Source of the DNA: Frankiales bacterium
GTDB taxonomy: Bacteria > Actinomycetota > Actinomycetes > Mycobacteriales > Jatrophihabitantaceae
DNA: 33,501 bases
Assembly: GCA_025966315.1 (NCBI GenBank)
Contig: JAOPUZ010000017.1
Coordinates: 1-33,501 of the forward strand
Reading direction: 5' to 3'
The position numbers and the translations under genes were made by a program. Positions within the stretch are counted from its first letter, which is position 1. Each line of letters opens with the position of its first letter. This document shows positions 14,506 to 22,553 of the stretch, one piece after another. The notes below the pieces were generated by a model. The model made no database searches, was not told where the DNA came from, and saw only the letters and a list, made by a program, of their open reading frames with translations.

Positions 14506-15932
14506 TGGCCCGGCGACGCGCAAACGGGGAAGGCACCATCTACCAGCGCAAGGATGGTCGATGGGAAGGAGCCGTCTACCTACAAACCGTCAGCGGACAA
14601 CGCAAACGGATACGGACATACGGCAACACTGCGGCCGAAGTCCGGACTGCGCTGGCTCTCCAGATCAACGCCAACCAAACTGGCGTCCCGGTAGCGGATA
14701 CCCCGCTGTCCGTAGGGACCTACCTCGACTACTGGCTGGCCAACATTGCGAAGCCAAATCGTCGACCCAAGACCTATCTGCTCTACGAGCTGACGGTGCG
14801 GCTGCACATCAAGCCAGCGCTCGGCGTCAAGTCTCTGACGCGCTTGTCTGTCGCCCAGGTCCAGGAGTTTCTCAACAGCCAACTTGCGGCGGGTCGTTCG
14901 ATCAGAACCGTCCACCTCATCAGGACAGTCCTGAGCGCAGCTCTCACCCGCGCGATGAGAGAAGAACGGATCGTCCGCAACGTCGCGCGCCTCGTCGAGC
15001 TACCGCCCTGGCGCCGCAAAGAGATCGTTCCGTGGACCGCCGACCAGGCTTCAGAATTCCTGTCTATCAACCAGGATCACCCGCTCTACCCAGCATTCCT
15101 GCTGCTGGTTCTGTATGGCCTGCGACGTGGGGAAGTCCTTGGCCTTCGCTGGGAGGACGTCGACGAAGCCGAGCGTGAGCTCCACATCCGTCAGCAGGTC
15201 CTGCACGTCGGTTCCGCCGTTCACATCGGACCACTCAAGACAGAAGCGGGGCAACGAGATCTGCCCCTGCTCGATGTCGCGAGCAGGGCTCTGACCTCAG
15301 ACAGAGATAAGGCCGATCGTCCAACGGAAGTCGGCAACGGTGTTGGACTCGTCTTCGTCAGTCGAGCTGGTACGGCCATCGAGCCCAACAACTTCGGACG
15401 CCGCTTTCAACTCGCGGTCGCAGCGTCTGGACTACCTCGGGTGACACCGCATCACCTGCGACACACGACGGCCACGCTGCTCAAGAATGCTGGCGTCCCA
15501 GCACGAGACACTCAGCTCATCCTCGGACACGCCCACATCTCGACCACCCAGCAGCTGTACCAGCACGGCGACCTCGAAGGTCAACGACGCGGCCTATCAG
15601 CGATCGAACGTGCGCTCACGGCAGGGCTTGACGGCAGCCGTAGCCGTCAAATACTGCCGTCAGAGCAACCGATTCCTCAATATTTACAACGATTTCAATC
15701 TGGAGGGCCAGGAGGGACTCGAACCCTCGACATTCTGCTTAAGAGTCATCTCCAGCCCACCTACGAACAGCGCCTCACCGAGGTCAAACTGCTCGCCCGC
15801 GTTCGTCAACGCGCGTGGATACTCGGATCGGCTGCCGTCATATTTAGCCGTCAACAAACGACGGTCGGCAGGTTGGCCTTGGCTGCTCTCGGCGTCCAGA
15901 GCTTGGGTAGGGAGACCGGACGAAGTCCCTGA
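14505..15932 (+). CDS. Tyrosine integrase; C-terminus encoded across an attachment site
   Basis: A 475-residue phage-type tyrosine recombinase that inserts and excises the element. It has an N-terminal arm-binding domain (GTIYQRKDGRWEGAVYL), a core-binding domain with SVGTYLDYWL, and a catalytic domain with R207 (GLRRGE), H316 and R319 (PHHLRHT), H342 (LGH) and the nucleophile Y352. After about residue 400 the frame runs through a copy of the 3' half of a tRNA-Lys gene in antisense (GGPGGTRTLDILLK) and then 60 more residues with no known motif. These last residues are probably a by-product of the integration junction and not a functional domain. The start overlaps the excisionase stop. The set of catalytic residues is complete, so the enzyme is probably active. 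Confidence 0.9.
   Translation: MARRRANGEGTIYQRKDGRWEGAVYLQTVSGQRKRIRTYGNTAAEVRTALALQINANQTGVPVADTPLSVGTYLDYWLANIAKPNRRPKTYLLYELTVRLHIKPALGVKSLTRLSVAQVQEFLNSQLAAGRSIRTVHLIRTVLSAALTRAMREERIVRNVARLVELPPWRRKEIVPWTADQASEFLSINQDHPLYPAFLLLVLYGLRRGEVLGLRWEDVDEAERELHIRQQVLHVGSAVHIGPLKTEAGQRDLPLLDVASRALTSDRDKADRPTEVGNGVGLVFVSRAGTAIEPNNFGRRFQLAVAASGLPRVTPHHLRHTTATLLKNAGVPARDTQLILGHAHISTTQQLYQHGDLEGQRRGLSAIERALTAGLDGSRSRQILPSEQPIPQYLQRFQSGGPGGTRTLDILLKSHLQPTYEQRLTEVKLLARVRQRAWILGSAAVIFSRQQTTVGRLALAALGVQSLGRETGRSP
15705..15745 (-). repeat. tRNA-Lys(CTT) 3'-half, likely attachment core
   Basis: On the minus strand the sequence reads as the 3' half of a tRNA: anticodon loop CTCTTAA (anticodon CTT), stem GCAGA, variable ATGTC, T stem GAGGG, T loop TTCGAGT, T stem CCCTC and acceptor strand CTGGCCC. 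The matching 5' anticodon stem (TCTGC) and the D arm are absent, so this is not a complete tRNA gene. Such 3' halves are the attachment cores used by tyrosine integrases. No second copy and no complete tRNA-Lys are visible in the window. Confidence 0.7.
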
Positions 15933-15985
15933 GCGTGTACGACAACTCCCATCCTGATCACCCTCACGGCGAGGAATGAACCTCC

Positions 15986-17764
15986 ATGACGCTTACGAAT
16001 GCGCAAGAAGACGATCCGGGCTCCGCTGACCGATCTTCGCGCAGCGCCATCTCCTACATCCGGGTCTCCACGAAGGAGCAGGCTGAGCGAGACGGCGACC
16101 CCGAGGGCTACTCCATTCCAGCCCAACGAGAAGCCATCGAACGAAAGGCCAAAAGCCTCGGAGTACAGATCATGAGGGAGTTCGTCGACCGAGGCGACTC
16201 TGCCAAAACGGCGGACCGGCCACAACTACAACGACTCCTCCGCTTCGTCGACGAGGAACCCGGTGTCACCCATGTCATCGTGCACAAGGTGGATAGGCTC
16301 GCCCGCAACAGAATGGACGACGTCACGATCAGCTTCGCGCTGAGGAAGGCCGGCGTGACCCTCGTCTCAGCGGCCGAAAACATCGACGAGACGCCCAGCG
16401 GCATGCTCATGCACGGGATCATGAGCTCCATAGCCGAGTTCTACTCACACAACTTGGCGACCGAGGTCGTCAAGGGGATGAACCAGAAAGCGAAGATCGG
16501 TGGCACCCCCGGTAAGGCGCCGCTGGGATACCGCAACGTCCGCGTCTGCAACAGCGAGGGCCGCGAAGTCCGCACGATCGATCTAGACCCTGAACGCGCA
16601 GAGCTGATCCGCTGGTCGTTTCACGCATACGCCACCGGCGATTGGACCCTCACGGCGCTGGCCGCCGAGCTGGAGGTCCGCGGGCTGACCACCAGACCGA
16701 CGCCGAAGTTTCCCGCCCGTCCCGTCCGCGCGAGTCACCTCTACTCGATCCTGACTCACCCCTACTACAAGGGACGCGTCGTCTGGCGCGGCGCAGAACA
16801 CAGCGGACGCCATCCGCGCCTGGTTGACGACGCGCTGTGGTCCCGTGTGCAGTCAGTCTTGGAGGCTCACGCACCGGGCGAGAAGCAACGCATCCATGAT
16901 CACTACCTGAAGTCCAGCGTCTTCTGCGGCGGCTGCGGAAGCCGGCTGGTGATCACCAATGCCAAGAACCGGTATGGCCAGATCTACCCGTACTTCGTTT
17001 GCGTCGGTCGCCATCAGAAGCGCACTAGCTGCACCCGCAAGGCCATCCTGATCTCCGTCGTCGAGTCGCTAGTGGAGGACTTCTACGCCGATGTCTCACT
17101 CGACGACGACCTCCGCGACCACTTGGAGACGACGCTGGTGGCCCAGCTAGAAGCCAGCCAGTGCCAGGCCATGAACGACCAGCGCGACTTGGAAACCCAG
17201 CGGCAGGGGCTGGCCAACCAGCGAATAAAGCTGCTGCAAGCCCACTACGCCGGAGCGGTGCCACTCGACCTCCTCAAGTCCGAGCAACACCGCATCGGAC
17301 AGCAGCTGGAGATCATCGAAGCGCGCCTGTCGGCCACGACGGCGCACTTCCATGACGTCCGCAAGAACCTGACCGCCGCGCTCGACTTCGCTGTAGCGTG
17401 TCACCGCGCGTACCTGGAGGCCGACGGTCGCACCAGGCGTCTCCTTAACCAAGCCCTCTTTGAAAAGCTCTACATCGATGACGGGGAAGCTAGCGGCGAG
17501 CCGCTCGAGCCGTTCCAGACGCTACTGGGGACCGAAGCGATGGCTACGGTCGGACGTGGCACGATCACCGACGCTCCGACGACAGACGCCACCTCGTCAG
17601 CATCACCGGCGCCCTCGACCGGCGTCTGGACGCGTTCATCGATAGGTCGCTCACGACGCAGAACCCATCAAACGAACAGACCCGCAGCGACGGATCACGT
17701 TCAGCGGAGTTTGAAAGCGACCACCCAAGTGCGCCCGGCAAGATTCGAACTTGCAACCTCTTGA
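15986..17764 (+). CDS. Large serine recombinase ending inside tRNA-Arg
   Basis: A 592-residue large serine integrase/resolvase. The N-terminal catalytic domain has the nucleophile S28 in YIRVSTKEQ, then VDRGDSAKTADRPQLQRLL, HKVDRLARN and MSSIAEFYSHNLATEV. The recombinase domain follows with GGTPGKAPLGYRN and SHLYSILTHPYYKGRV, then a zinc ribbon with four Cys (FCGGCGSRL ... FVCVG ... SCTRK), and a coiled-coil stretch with a terminal helical part. The last codons (VRPARFELATS) are the antisense of the tRNA-Arg 3' half, so the gene ends inside the tRNA. This suggests that the island is inserted at tRNA-Arg and that this enzyme inserted it. The ATG at 15986 follows GAGGA. Confidence 0.85.
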   Translation: MTLTNAQEDDPGSADRSSRSAISYIRVSTKEQAERDGDPEGYSIPAQREAIERKAKSLGVQIMREFVDRGDSAKTADRPQLQRLLRFVDEEPGVTHVIVHKVDRLARNRMDDVTISFALRKAGVTLVSAAENIDETPSGMLMHGIMSSIAEFYSHNLATEVVKGMNQKAKIGGTPGKAPLGYRNVRVCNSEGREVRTIDLDPERAELIRWSFHAYATGDWTLTALAAELEVRGLTTRPTPKFPARPVRASHLYSILTHPYYKGRVVWRGAEHSGRHPRLVDDALWSRVQSVLEAHAPGEKQRIHDHYLKSSVFCGGCGSRLVITNAKNRYGQIYPYFVCVGRHQKRTSCTRKAILISVVESLVEDFYADVSLDDDLRDHLETTLVAQLEASQCQAMNDQRDLETQRQGLANQRIKLLQAHYAGAVPLDLLKSEQHRIGQQLEIIEARLSATTAHFHDVRKNLTAALDFAVACHRAYLEADGRTRRLLNQALFEKLYIDDGEASGEPLEPFQTLLGTEAMATVGRGTITDAPTTDATSSASPAPSTGVWTRSSIGRSRRRTHQTNRPAATDHVQRSLKATTQVRPARFELATS

Positions 17765-17802
17765 TCCGTAGTCAAGTGCTCTATCCGTTGAGCTACGGGC
17801 GC
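17730..17802 (-). tRNA. tRNA-Arg(ACG)
   Basis: A complete 73-nt cloverleaf on the minus strand. The acceptor arms GCGCCCG and CGGGCGC pair fully, the D arm is GCTC/GAGC, and the anticodon arm CTTGA-CTACGGA-TCAAG gives anticodon ACG. The T arm is GCAAG-TTCGAAT-CTTGC, with discriminator A. CCA is not encoded. The 3' end faces the accessory region and overlaps the end of the serine recombinase gene, as expected for an integration target that stays functional. Confidence 0.95.
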
Positions 17803-17891
17803 CAACCAGCCCACCGAAGTGGACCGAGGATGGAGTCTAGCGGTTGCGAGGCAGCCAACGAAAACGGCCAGCAGCGCTAGCAGACTCACAG

Positions 17892-17981
17892 CGGAGGCTC
17901 GGGGATTTGAACCCCGGATGGGCTTGAGACCCAAACCGCATTAGCAGTGCGGCGCCATAGACCGGACTAGGCGAAGCCTCC
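17892..17981 (-). tRNA. tRNA-Ser(GCT)
   Basis: A 90-nt class II tRNA on the minus strand. The acceptor arms GGAGGCT and AGCCTCC pair, the anticodon arm CCGCA-CTGCTAA-TGCGG gives GCT, a long variable arm (GGGTCTC-AAGCCC region) is present, and the T arm is CGGGG-TTCAAAT-CCCCG with discriminator G. CCA is not encoded. It lies 89 bases upstream of tRNA-Arg on the same strand, so the two may be transcribed together. Confidence 0.95.
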
Positions 17982-18032
17982 CAAAGCACCGAGCTGCCCG
18001 ATAGGACGGTACGGCCAACACAGACTACTGGT

Positions 18033-18069
18033 CGCTGCCTCGCCCGGGCAAAGCCGGGGCGAGGCAGCG
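18033..18069 (-). terminator. Hairpin terminator of the lysyltransferase gene
   Basis: A 17-bp stem with one mismatch (18033-18049 with 18053-18069) and a 3-base loop, directly after the stop of the leftward gene at 18072. No U tract follows, which is usual in actinobacteria. Confidence 0.75.
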
Positions 18070-18071
18070 CA

Positions 18072-19835
18072 TCACGCCCGTCCGAGCAGCCGCTTCAACC
18101 GGTGCGGACGGGTGATGAAGGCCTCCGCCTCCAATGCTGCTACCGCGATCCGGGGCAAGTCGCGCGTCCCCGGATAGGACAGAAATCGGGGCTCCCAGTC
18201 CGGCCGGAACTTCACGTTGAACCGGTACAGCGTCTCGATCTGCCACCACCGGCTCGCGAACACCAGGATCCAGCGCCACGCCCGCAGCACCGGCCCGGCC
18301 CCGATCCGCTCGCCTCGCTCGAGCGCGTCCCGGAACACCGCGAAGTTCAGCGAGATACGGGTCACCCCCATGGCCGCGGATTGCTGGATGACCTCGGCGA
18401 TCATGAACTCGTTCAAGCCGTTGTCGGCCGACCGATCCCGGCGCATCAGATCGAGCGACAAGCCGTCCGGGCCCCACGGGACGAAGTTCAGCAACCCTCG
18501 CAGCTCACCGTTCTGCGTAGCGGTGGCCAGCAGGCAATCGCCGTCCGCCGGGTCCCCGAGGCGGGACAGCGCCATCGAAAACCCGCGCTCGACCGCGTCC
18601 CCCCGCCACGCCGTCGCGACCCGTTCGAGTTTGAGGAACTCGTCGCGTTCGATGGAGCTGGCCCGCCGGAGCTGCACTTCGTACCCGGCCCGCTGCACCC
18701 TCGTGCAGGCCTGCCGCACCCCGCGCATCGGCCGGCCGGCCAGGCTGAATTCCTCGACGTAGATGATGGCCTCGTCGCCGAGCTCGATCGCGGCCAGGCC
18801 CGCCTCACGATGGAAGACGGTCGCACCCTGTTCACTGCAACCGATGACGGCGGGCACCCAGCCGTATTCCTCGACCTGGTTCATATACGCCTCGATCGCG
18901 CCGGGCCAGGCCTCTGGATCACCGATCGGATCGCCGGACACCAGGAAGACACCGTTCACCACCCGCCCCGTGATCGCCGCCTTTCCGCTGGCCGACCAGA
19001 CGATGCGCTTTTCACGCCGCAGCGCGAAATATCCCAGCGAGTCGCGGTGGCCCTGTTTGGCGAGCAGCTCCCGCAGGCGTTGCTCGTCCTGGGCGCTCAA
19101 ACCTTCATCCGGTTCGGCCGGACGAAGCAGCAGGTAGACGACCAGCACGGCCGTCACCAGGCCGAACGCGCCCAACGTGACGTGGACGATGTCGTCCAGC
19201 CGATCGCTGCGGTAATTCACGGGACCGTTCAACCCGATGAGCCCCAGCAACACCTCCTGCGCACGCTGCCAGATCGACGGCGAGCCGCGCAGCCGATCGT
19301 CGGCGCCCAGGGTCATCAGCAACATGCCCCAGACGAACGCGACCACCAGGAACTGGACCGCAAGTTTCGGAGCCAGCCAGCGTGACACCGGATCGGCTTT
19401 GGCCCGAAACTCCCGACCCGTCGTCGCCAGCAGCGCCAGACAGGCCAGCGAGATCGCCGCCGCGAAGACCGTCCCATTGCCGACATGGGCAACCACCAGC
19501 AGCGCGTACAGCACGATGGCACCCCGCCAGGCCCTACGCTTACGGCGCCGCAGCATCGTGCCCAGACGCCACAGGAGCAACCCGGACACGGCCAGAATCG
19601 ACACCGCGCCGGCGGACAGCTCGACCGGCAGGAAGTCATGAATCTGGCTCAGGCGGTGCCGTTCACGGGGCACCAGCGCGACGATCAGATTCAGAACACC
19701 GGTGAGGGACGTGATGGTGGCGACGATCCCAGGCACGCGGCTCTGATATCGGCGCCCGAGCTCGGATTGGGCGAGGCGTTCGAACGGACGCTCGGTGCGC
19801 AGAGGGCCGTCGTTGTCGTCGCGGGGCGAAGACAT
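18072..19835 (-). CDS. MprF/LysX-like phosphatidylglycerol lysyltransferase
   Basis: A 587-residue membrane enzyme that would transfer lysine from lysyl-tRNA to phosphatidylglycerol, lowering surface negative charge and protecting against cationic peptides. The N-terminal third has about six membrane helices (VPGIVATITSLTGVLNLIVALV through VTLGAFGLVTAVLVVYLLL). The cytoplasmic C-terminal half is the lysyltransferase domain (DUF2156 type) with SLGYFALRREKRIVWSASG, FLVSGDPIGDPEAWPGAIEAYM, FSMALSRLGDP, LDLMRRD and LNFAVFRDALERG. Unlike mycobacterial LysX there is no fused lysyl-tRNA synthetase. The ATG at 19835 is preferred because GGAG lies 8 bases before it; a GTG at 19844 is also possible. 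The gene ends at a strong hairpin. Confidence 0.85.
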   Translation of the reverse strand: MSSPRDDNDGPLRTERPFERLAQSELGRRYQSRVPGIVATITSLTGVLNLIVALVPRERHRLSQIHDFLPVELSAGAVSILAVSGLLLWRLGTMLRRRKRRAWRGAIVLYALLVVAHVGNGTVFAAAISLACLALLATTGREFRAKADPVSRWLAPKLAVQFLVVAFVWGMLLMTLGADDRLRGSPSIWQRAQEVLLGLIGLNGPVNYRSDRLDDIVHVTLGAFGLVTAVLVVYLLLRPAEPDEGLSAQDEQRLRELLAKQGHRDSLGYFALRREKRIVWSASGKAAITGRVVNGVFLVSGDPIGDPEAWPGAIEAYMNQVEEYGWVPAVIGCSEQGATVFHREAGLAAIELGDEAIIYVEEFSLAGRPMRGVRQACTRVQRAGYEVQLRRASSIERDEFLKLERVATAWRGDAVERGFSMALSRLGDPADGDCLLATATQNGELRGLLNFVPWGPDGLSLDLMRRDRSADNGLNEFMIAEVIQQSAAMGVTRISLNFAVFRDALERGERIGAGPVLRAWRWILVFASRWWQIETLYRFNVKFRPDWEPRFLSYPGTRDLPRIAVAALEAEAFITRPHRLKRLLGRA

Positions 19836-19907
19836 GCGATGCACTCCAGACCAGGAACTTCCACTTGCTCGGACACCCCTATGTTGCCGTATCTGGAGCG
19901 AACCCGC

Positions 19908-20585
19908 TTAGTGCGGCGCTATGGCCGGAAGGATGAACCCGTCCAGCAGTTGCCGCAGTTCGGCGTCGTCGGGGACAAGGCGACGAAGCAACGCCCGGTG
20001 GATCAAGAACCCCGCGATCATGTCCGGGACGAACTCGTGCACCGCATCGGGCCGTACCTCGCCCCGGGCGACGCCACGACGCAGCAACGCCAGCAGCGCG
20101 TTCTTGCGGGGATCGAAGAAATCACACTCGAACACCTCGGAAAAGCCGGTGTCTCGCAGCGACTCGCTCATGATCGAGCGCATCGCATCGCCCGTCGAGC
20201 CGTTTATGACGGCGGCGGCCTGCTGTAACAGCGACAACAACGCATCACGCGTGGTCACGTCGTCGTCCAGCTCGACTTCGATCACGTGCTGCAGCGGCCC
20301 GATCATCAAATCGCTGACCGAATCAAGCACCAACTTCTGCTTCGTCGGCCAACGCCGGTAGATCGACGCCTTGCCGGTTTGCGCCCGCGTGGCCACCGAC
20401 TCGATCGTCAACGAGCCGTAACCGCATTCGGCCAGCTCGGCCACGCACGCCGCACGGATCGCAGCCTCCAGCTCGGCACCACGCTTACGCTGCCGCCCGA
20501 TGTCATCGCCGGAACCGCTGCCACCAGAGCCGGCCGGCGACCCGTTGTCAGAGGGCCCTGCAATATTGATTGGTGCGGCGGTCAT
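19908..20585 (-). CDS. TetR-family repressor
   Basis: A 225-residue TetR-type regulator. After a 35-residue low-complexity arm comes the DNA-binding domain: ELEAAIRAACVAELAECGYGSLTIESVATRAQTGKASIYRRWPTKQKL with helix-turn-helix TIESVATRAQTGKASIYRRWP. The C-terminal ligand-binding part is helical with LLSLLQQAAAVI and MIAGFLIHRALLRRLV. The ATG at 20585 is preferred to one at 20627 because AAAGGA lies upstream at a workable distance. It is divergent from a multidrug-type exporter gene, and a dyad (GAACGA-CA-TCGTTC) lies between them. It probably represses the exporter and itself until a substrate binds. Confidence 0.85.
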   Translation of the reverse strand: MTAAPINIAGPSDNGSPAGSGGSGSGDDIGRQRKRGAELEAAIRAACVAELAECGYGSLTIESVATRAQTGKASIYRRWPTKQKLVLDSVSDLMIGPLQHVIEVELDDDVTTRDALLSLLQQAAAVINGSTGDAMRSIMSESLRDTGFSEVFECDFFDPRKNALLALLRRGVARGEVRPDAVHEFVPDMIAGFLIHRALLRRLVPDDAELRQLLDGFILPAIAPH

Positions 20586-20749
20586 CGGTTGCGGGATCCT
20601 TTCAAGCGGCCGACGGCAAGTCGACAAAACGTCTGGCGAATCGACACAGGCTAGTTACGGCAGTGAGAAAGAAGCTGTGGCCGGCCTGAGCGTGAAACAT
20701 AGTGGACGTTTGCGTTCCTTATCGTCCTGTGGTTAGCCTACCTCGTAGT

Positions 20750-20763
20750 GAACGACATCGTTC
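20750..20763. promoter_or_regulatory. Dyad in the TetR-exporter gap, likely operator
   Basis: GAACGA and TCGTTC are exact inverted copies with a 2-base spacer. The site lies between the divergent repressor and exporter genes, 88 bases before the exporter start. The length and position fit a TetR-type operator. Confidence 0.5.
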
Positions 20764-20850
20764 CCTATGCATCGGGAGACTTTAGCGTCTCAGCTCCGTC
20801 TGATCCACCACGGCCGGTGATTTTCGCCGGCTCCGCAACGTAGGAGAGTC

Positions 20851-22506
20851 GTGACCACGACAAACGAGGCCAGTTCCAGTGCGGCTCAACAGCCGTCGGA
20901 AGGCCGTCAATCCAGTGGTGACAGCCACGGCAATTCACACAAAACGCTGGCGCTGCTGATCATTGCCGGCGCCCAACTGATGATCGTGCTCGACGGCACC
21001 ATCGTGAACATCGCCTTGCCGAAGATGGGCGTGTACTTCGGCAAGGACCAGACCGAGATGACCTGGGCCATCAACGCCTACACCTTGGCTTTCGGTGGCT
21101 TGCTGCTGCTCGGTGGCCGAGCTGGCGACATCCTCGGGCGCCGCCGCATGTTCATGGTCGGCCTCGCCTTGTTCACCCTCGGAAGCTTCCTCGGCGGACT
21201 GGCGCACAGCTTCGAATTTCTGTTGATGGGCCGCATCATCCAGGGCATCGGTGGTGCCATCGCGTCACCCACCGCGCTCTCCCTGATCGCCACCGAGTTC
21301 GAGGAAGGACCCGAACGCACCCGCGCGTTCGGCGTCTTTGCCGCGGTGGCCGGTGCCGGCGCGGCCCTTGGTCTGCTGCTGGGCGGCGTGCTCACCGAGT
21401 ACCTGACCTGGCGCTGGGTGCTCTTCGTCAACGTGCCGATCGGTGTCATCCTGGTCGCCGGCGCCTACTTCATCCTGCACGAGGGCGAACGGTTGAAGGG
21501 CCGGTTCGACTACCTCGGCGGCGTGCTGTCCACCGTCGGTATGGCCTCCCTGGTGTACGGGTTCATTCACGCCGCGTCCCAGGGCTGGTCCAATACCGTC
21601 ACGATCGGCGCGTTCGTACTGTCAGGCGTACTCATTGCGAGCTTCGTATTGCTCGAATCTCGGCTGTCCTACGCGATGATGCCGCTGAAGGCGCTGGCCA
21701 ACCGGAACCGCTCGGGCGCGTACATCGTCATGCTGATCATTGGCGCGGCCATGTTCGGGATGTTCTTCTTCGTCACCTATTTCGTACAGGGCGTGCTGGG
21801 CTACTCCTCATTGAAGGCCGGCCTGGCGTTCCTGCCCGTCGCGTTCGTGATCGGCGGTGCCGCCCAGGTGTCGGCCATGCTGCTGCCCAAGGTCGGGCCA
21901 CGCTTCTTGATCTTGATGGGCTCGATCATCATGACCGTCGGGCTGTTCTACTTGTCCACGATCAGCGCCGACTCGACCTACCTGGGCCATCTGCTGCCCG
22001 CGCTGATCATCATGGCCTTCGGTATTGGCAACATCTTCGTGCCGATCACCAGCGTCGCAGTATCCGGGATCGAGCCGCACGAGGCCGGCTTGGCTTCAGC
22101 CCTGTTGAACGTGGGCCAGCAGGTTGGCGGCTCGATCGGCCTCTCGGTGTTGACCACCGTCTTTGCCAGCGGAGCCCGAAGCGAGGCAACCCACCAGGGC
22201 GCTTTGCTGGCGGCGATGGTGAAGGCTGGTAAGGCGCCGGCCGCGGTGCTCGACCACTTCAAGGAACTCAGCGCCGCATCGAATAGCGGGCTGCCCGCTT
22301 CGGCCGCGGCCCGGGGCGACCAACTCGCGGCCCACGCGACCGCGGCCATCCAGGCACATGGTTCGTCGCTGGGCTTCCTGACCGCCGCCATCTTTGCGCT
22401 GGTCGCGGTCGTCGTCACCATCACGATGATCCGGATCGGCAAGAACGAGATCGTCGGGCAAGAGGCCACTCCGGTTCTGGAAAGTCCTACGCAGCCGTTG
22501 TCATGA
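20851..22506 (+). CDS. DHA2-type multidrug exporter (MFS)
   Basis: A 551-residue major facilitator transporter of the 14-helix drug:proton antiporter type (EmrB/QacA subfamily). After a 30-residue polar arm the first helix is TLALLIIAGAQLMIVLDGTIVNIALP with the family motif LDGTIVNIALP. Motif A is GGRAGDILGRRRMF, and the antiporter motif C region is VAGAGAALGLLLGGVLTEYLTWRWVLFVNVPIG. The C-terminal tail is short and charged. The GTG start has AGGAGA at 20842-20847. Its substrate is unknown; the divergent TetR repressor suggests a toxic compound that also acts as inducer. The coding end lies inside a 15-bp hairpin. Confidence 0.9.
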   Translation: MTTTNEASSSAAQQPSEGRQSSGDSHGNSHKTLALLIIAGAQLMIVLDGTIVNIALPKMGVYFGKDQTEMTWAINAYTLAFGGLLLLGGRAGDILGRRRMFMVGLALFTLGSFLGGLAHSFEFLLMGRIIQGIGGAIASPTALSLIATEFEEGPERTRAFGVFAAVAGAGAALGLLLGGVLTEYLTWRWVLFVNVPIGVILVAGAYFILHEGERLKGRFDYLGGVLSTVGMASLVYGFIHAASQGWSNTVTIGAFVLSGVLIASFVLLESRLSYAMMPLKALANRNRSGAYIVMLIIGAAMFGMFFFVTYFVQGVLGYSSLKAGLAFLPVAFVIGGAAQVSAMLLPKVGPRFLILMGSIIMTVGLFYLSTISADSTYLGHLLPALIIMAFGIGNIFVPITSVAVSGIEPHEAGLASALLNVGQQVGGSIGLSVLTTVFASGARSEATHQGALLAAMVKAGKAPAAVLDHFKELSAASNSGLPASAAARGDQLAAHATAAIQAHGSSLGFLTAAIFALVAVVVTITMIRIGKNEIVGQEATPVLESPTQPLS

Positions 22507-22524
22507 CACCGGCTGCGTAGGACT
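22483..22524 (+). terminator. 15-bp hairpin overlapping the exporter stop codon
   Basis: Arms 22483-22497 and 22510-22524 are exact inverted copies (AGTCCTACGCAGCCG on the left) with a 12-base loop that contains the stop codon TGA. No U tract follows. It lies between convergent genes, so it may end transcription from both sides. Confidence 0.65.
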
Positions 22525-22553
22525 GTCGGGCTCGGGGTCGGGGTCGGGGTCGG

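Larger units (their letters stand above)
5990..15745. mobile_element. Integrative (conjugative-type) element, boundaries approximate
   Basis: A block of mostly overlapping rightward genes with the layout of an actinobacterial integrative element: small membrane proteins, MT-A70 methyltransferase, VirD4/FtsK-like ATPase, replication-relaxation protein, DNA methyltransferase, ribbon-helix-helix protein, ArdA, repressor and ImmA-type protease, excisionase, tyrosine integrase. The right limit is placed at the tRNA-Lys-like attachment core inside the integrase gene. No matching core is visible on the left, so the left limit is only the first gene that clearly belongs. No typical relaxase or mating-channel genes are seen, so transfer may rely on the ATPase with few partners or on another element. 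Confidence 0.6.

Noticed and set aside
15705-15745. Functional tRNA-Lys gene
   Set aside because: Only the 3' half is present; the D arm and 5' anticodon stem are missing.
18102-19385. Rightward open frame of 427 codons
   Set aside because: It is antisense to the lysyltransferase gene, is rich in Arg, Pro and Gln without motifs, and follows from high GC content.
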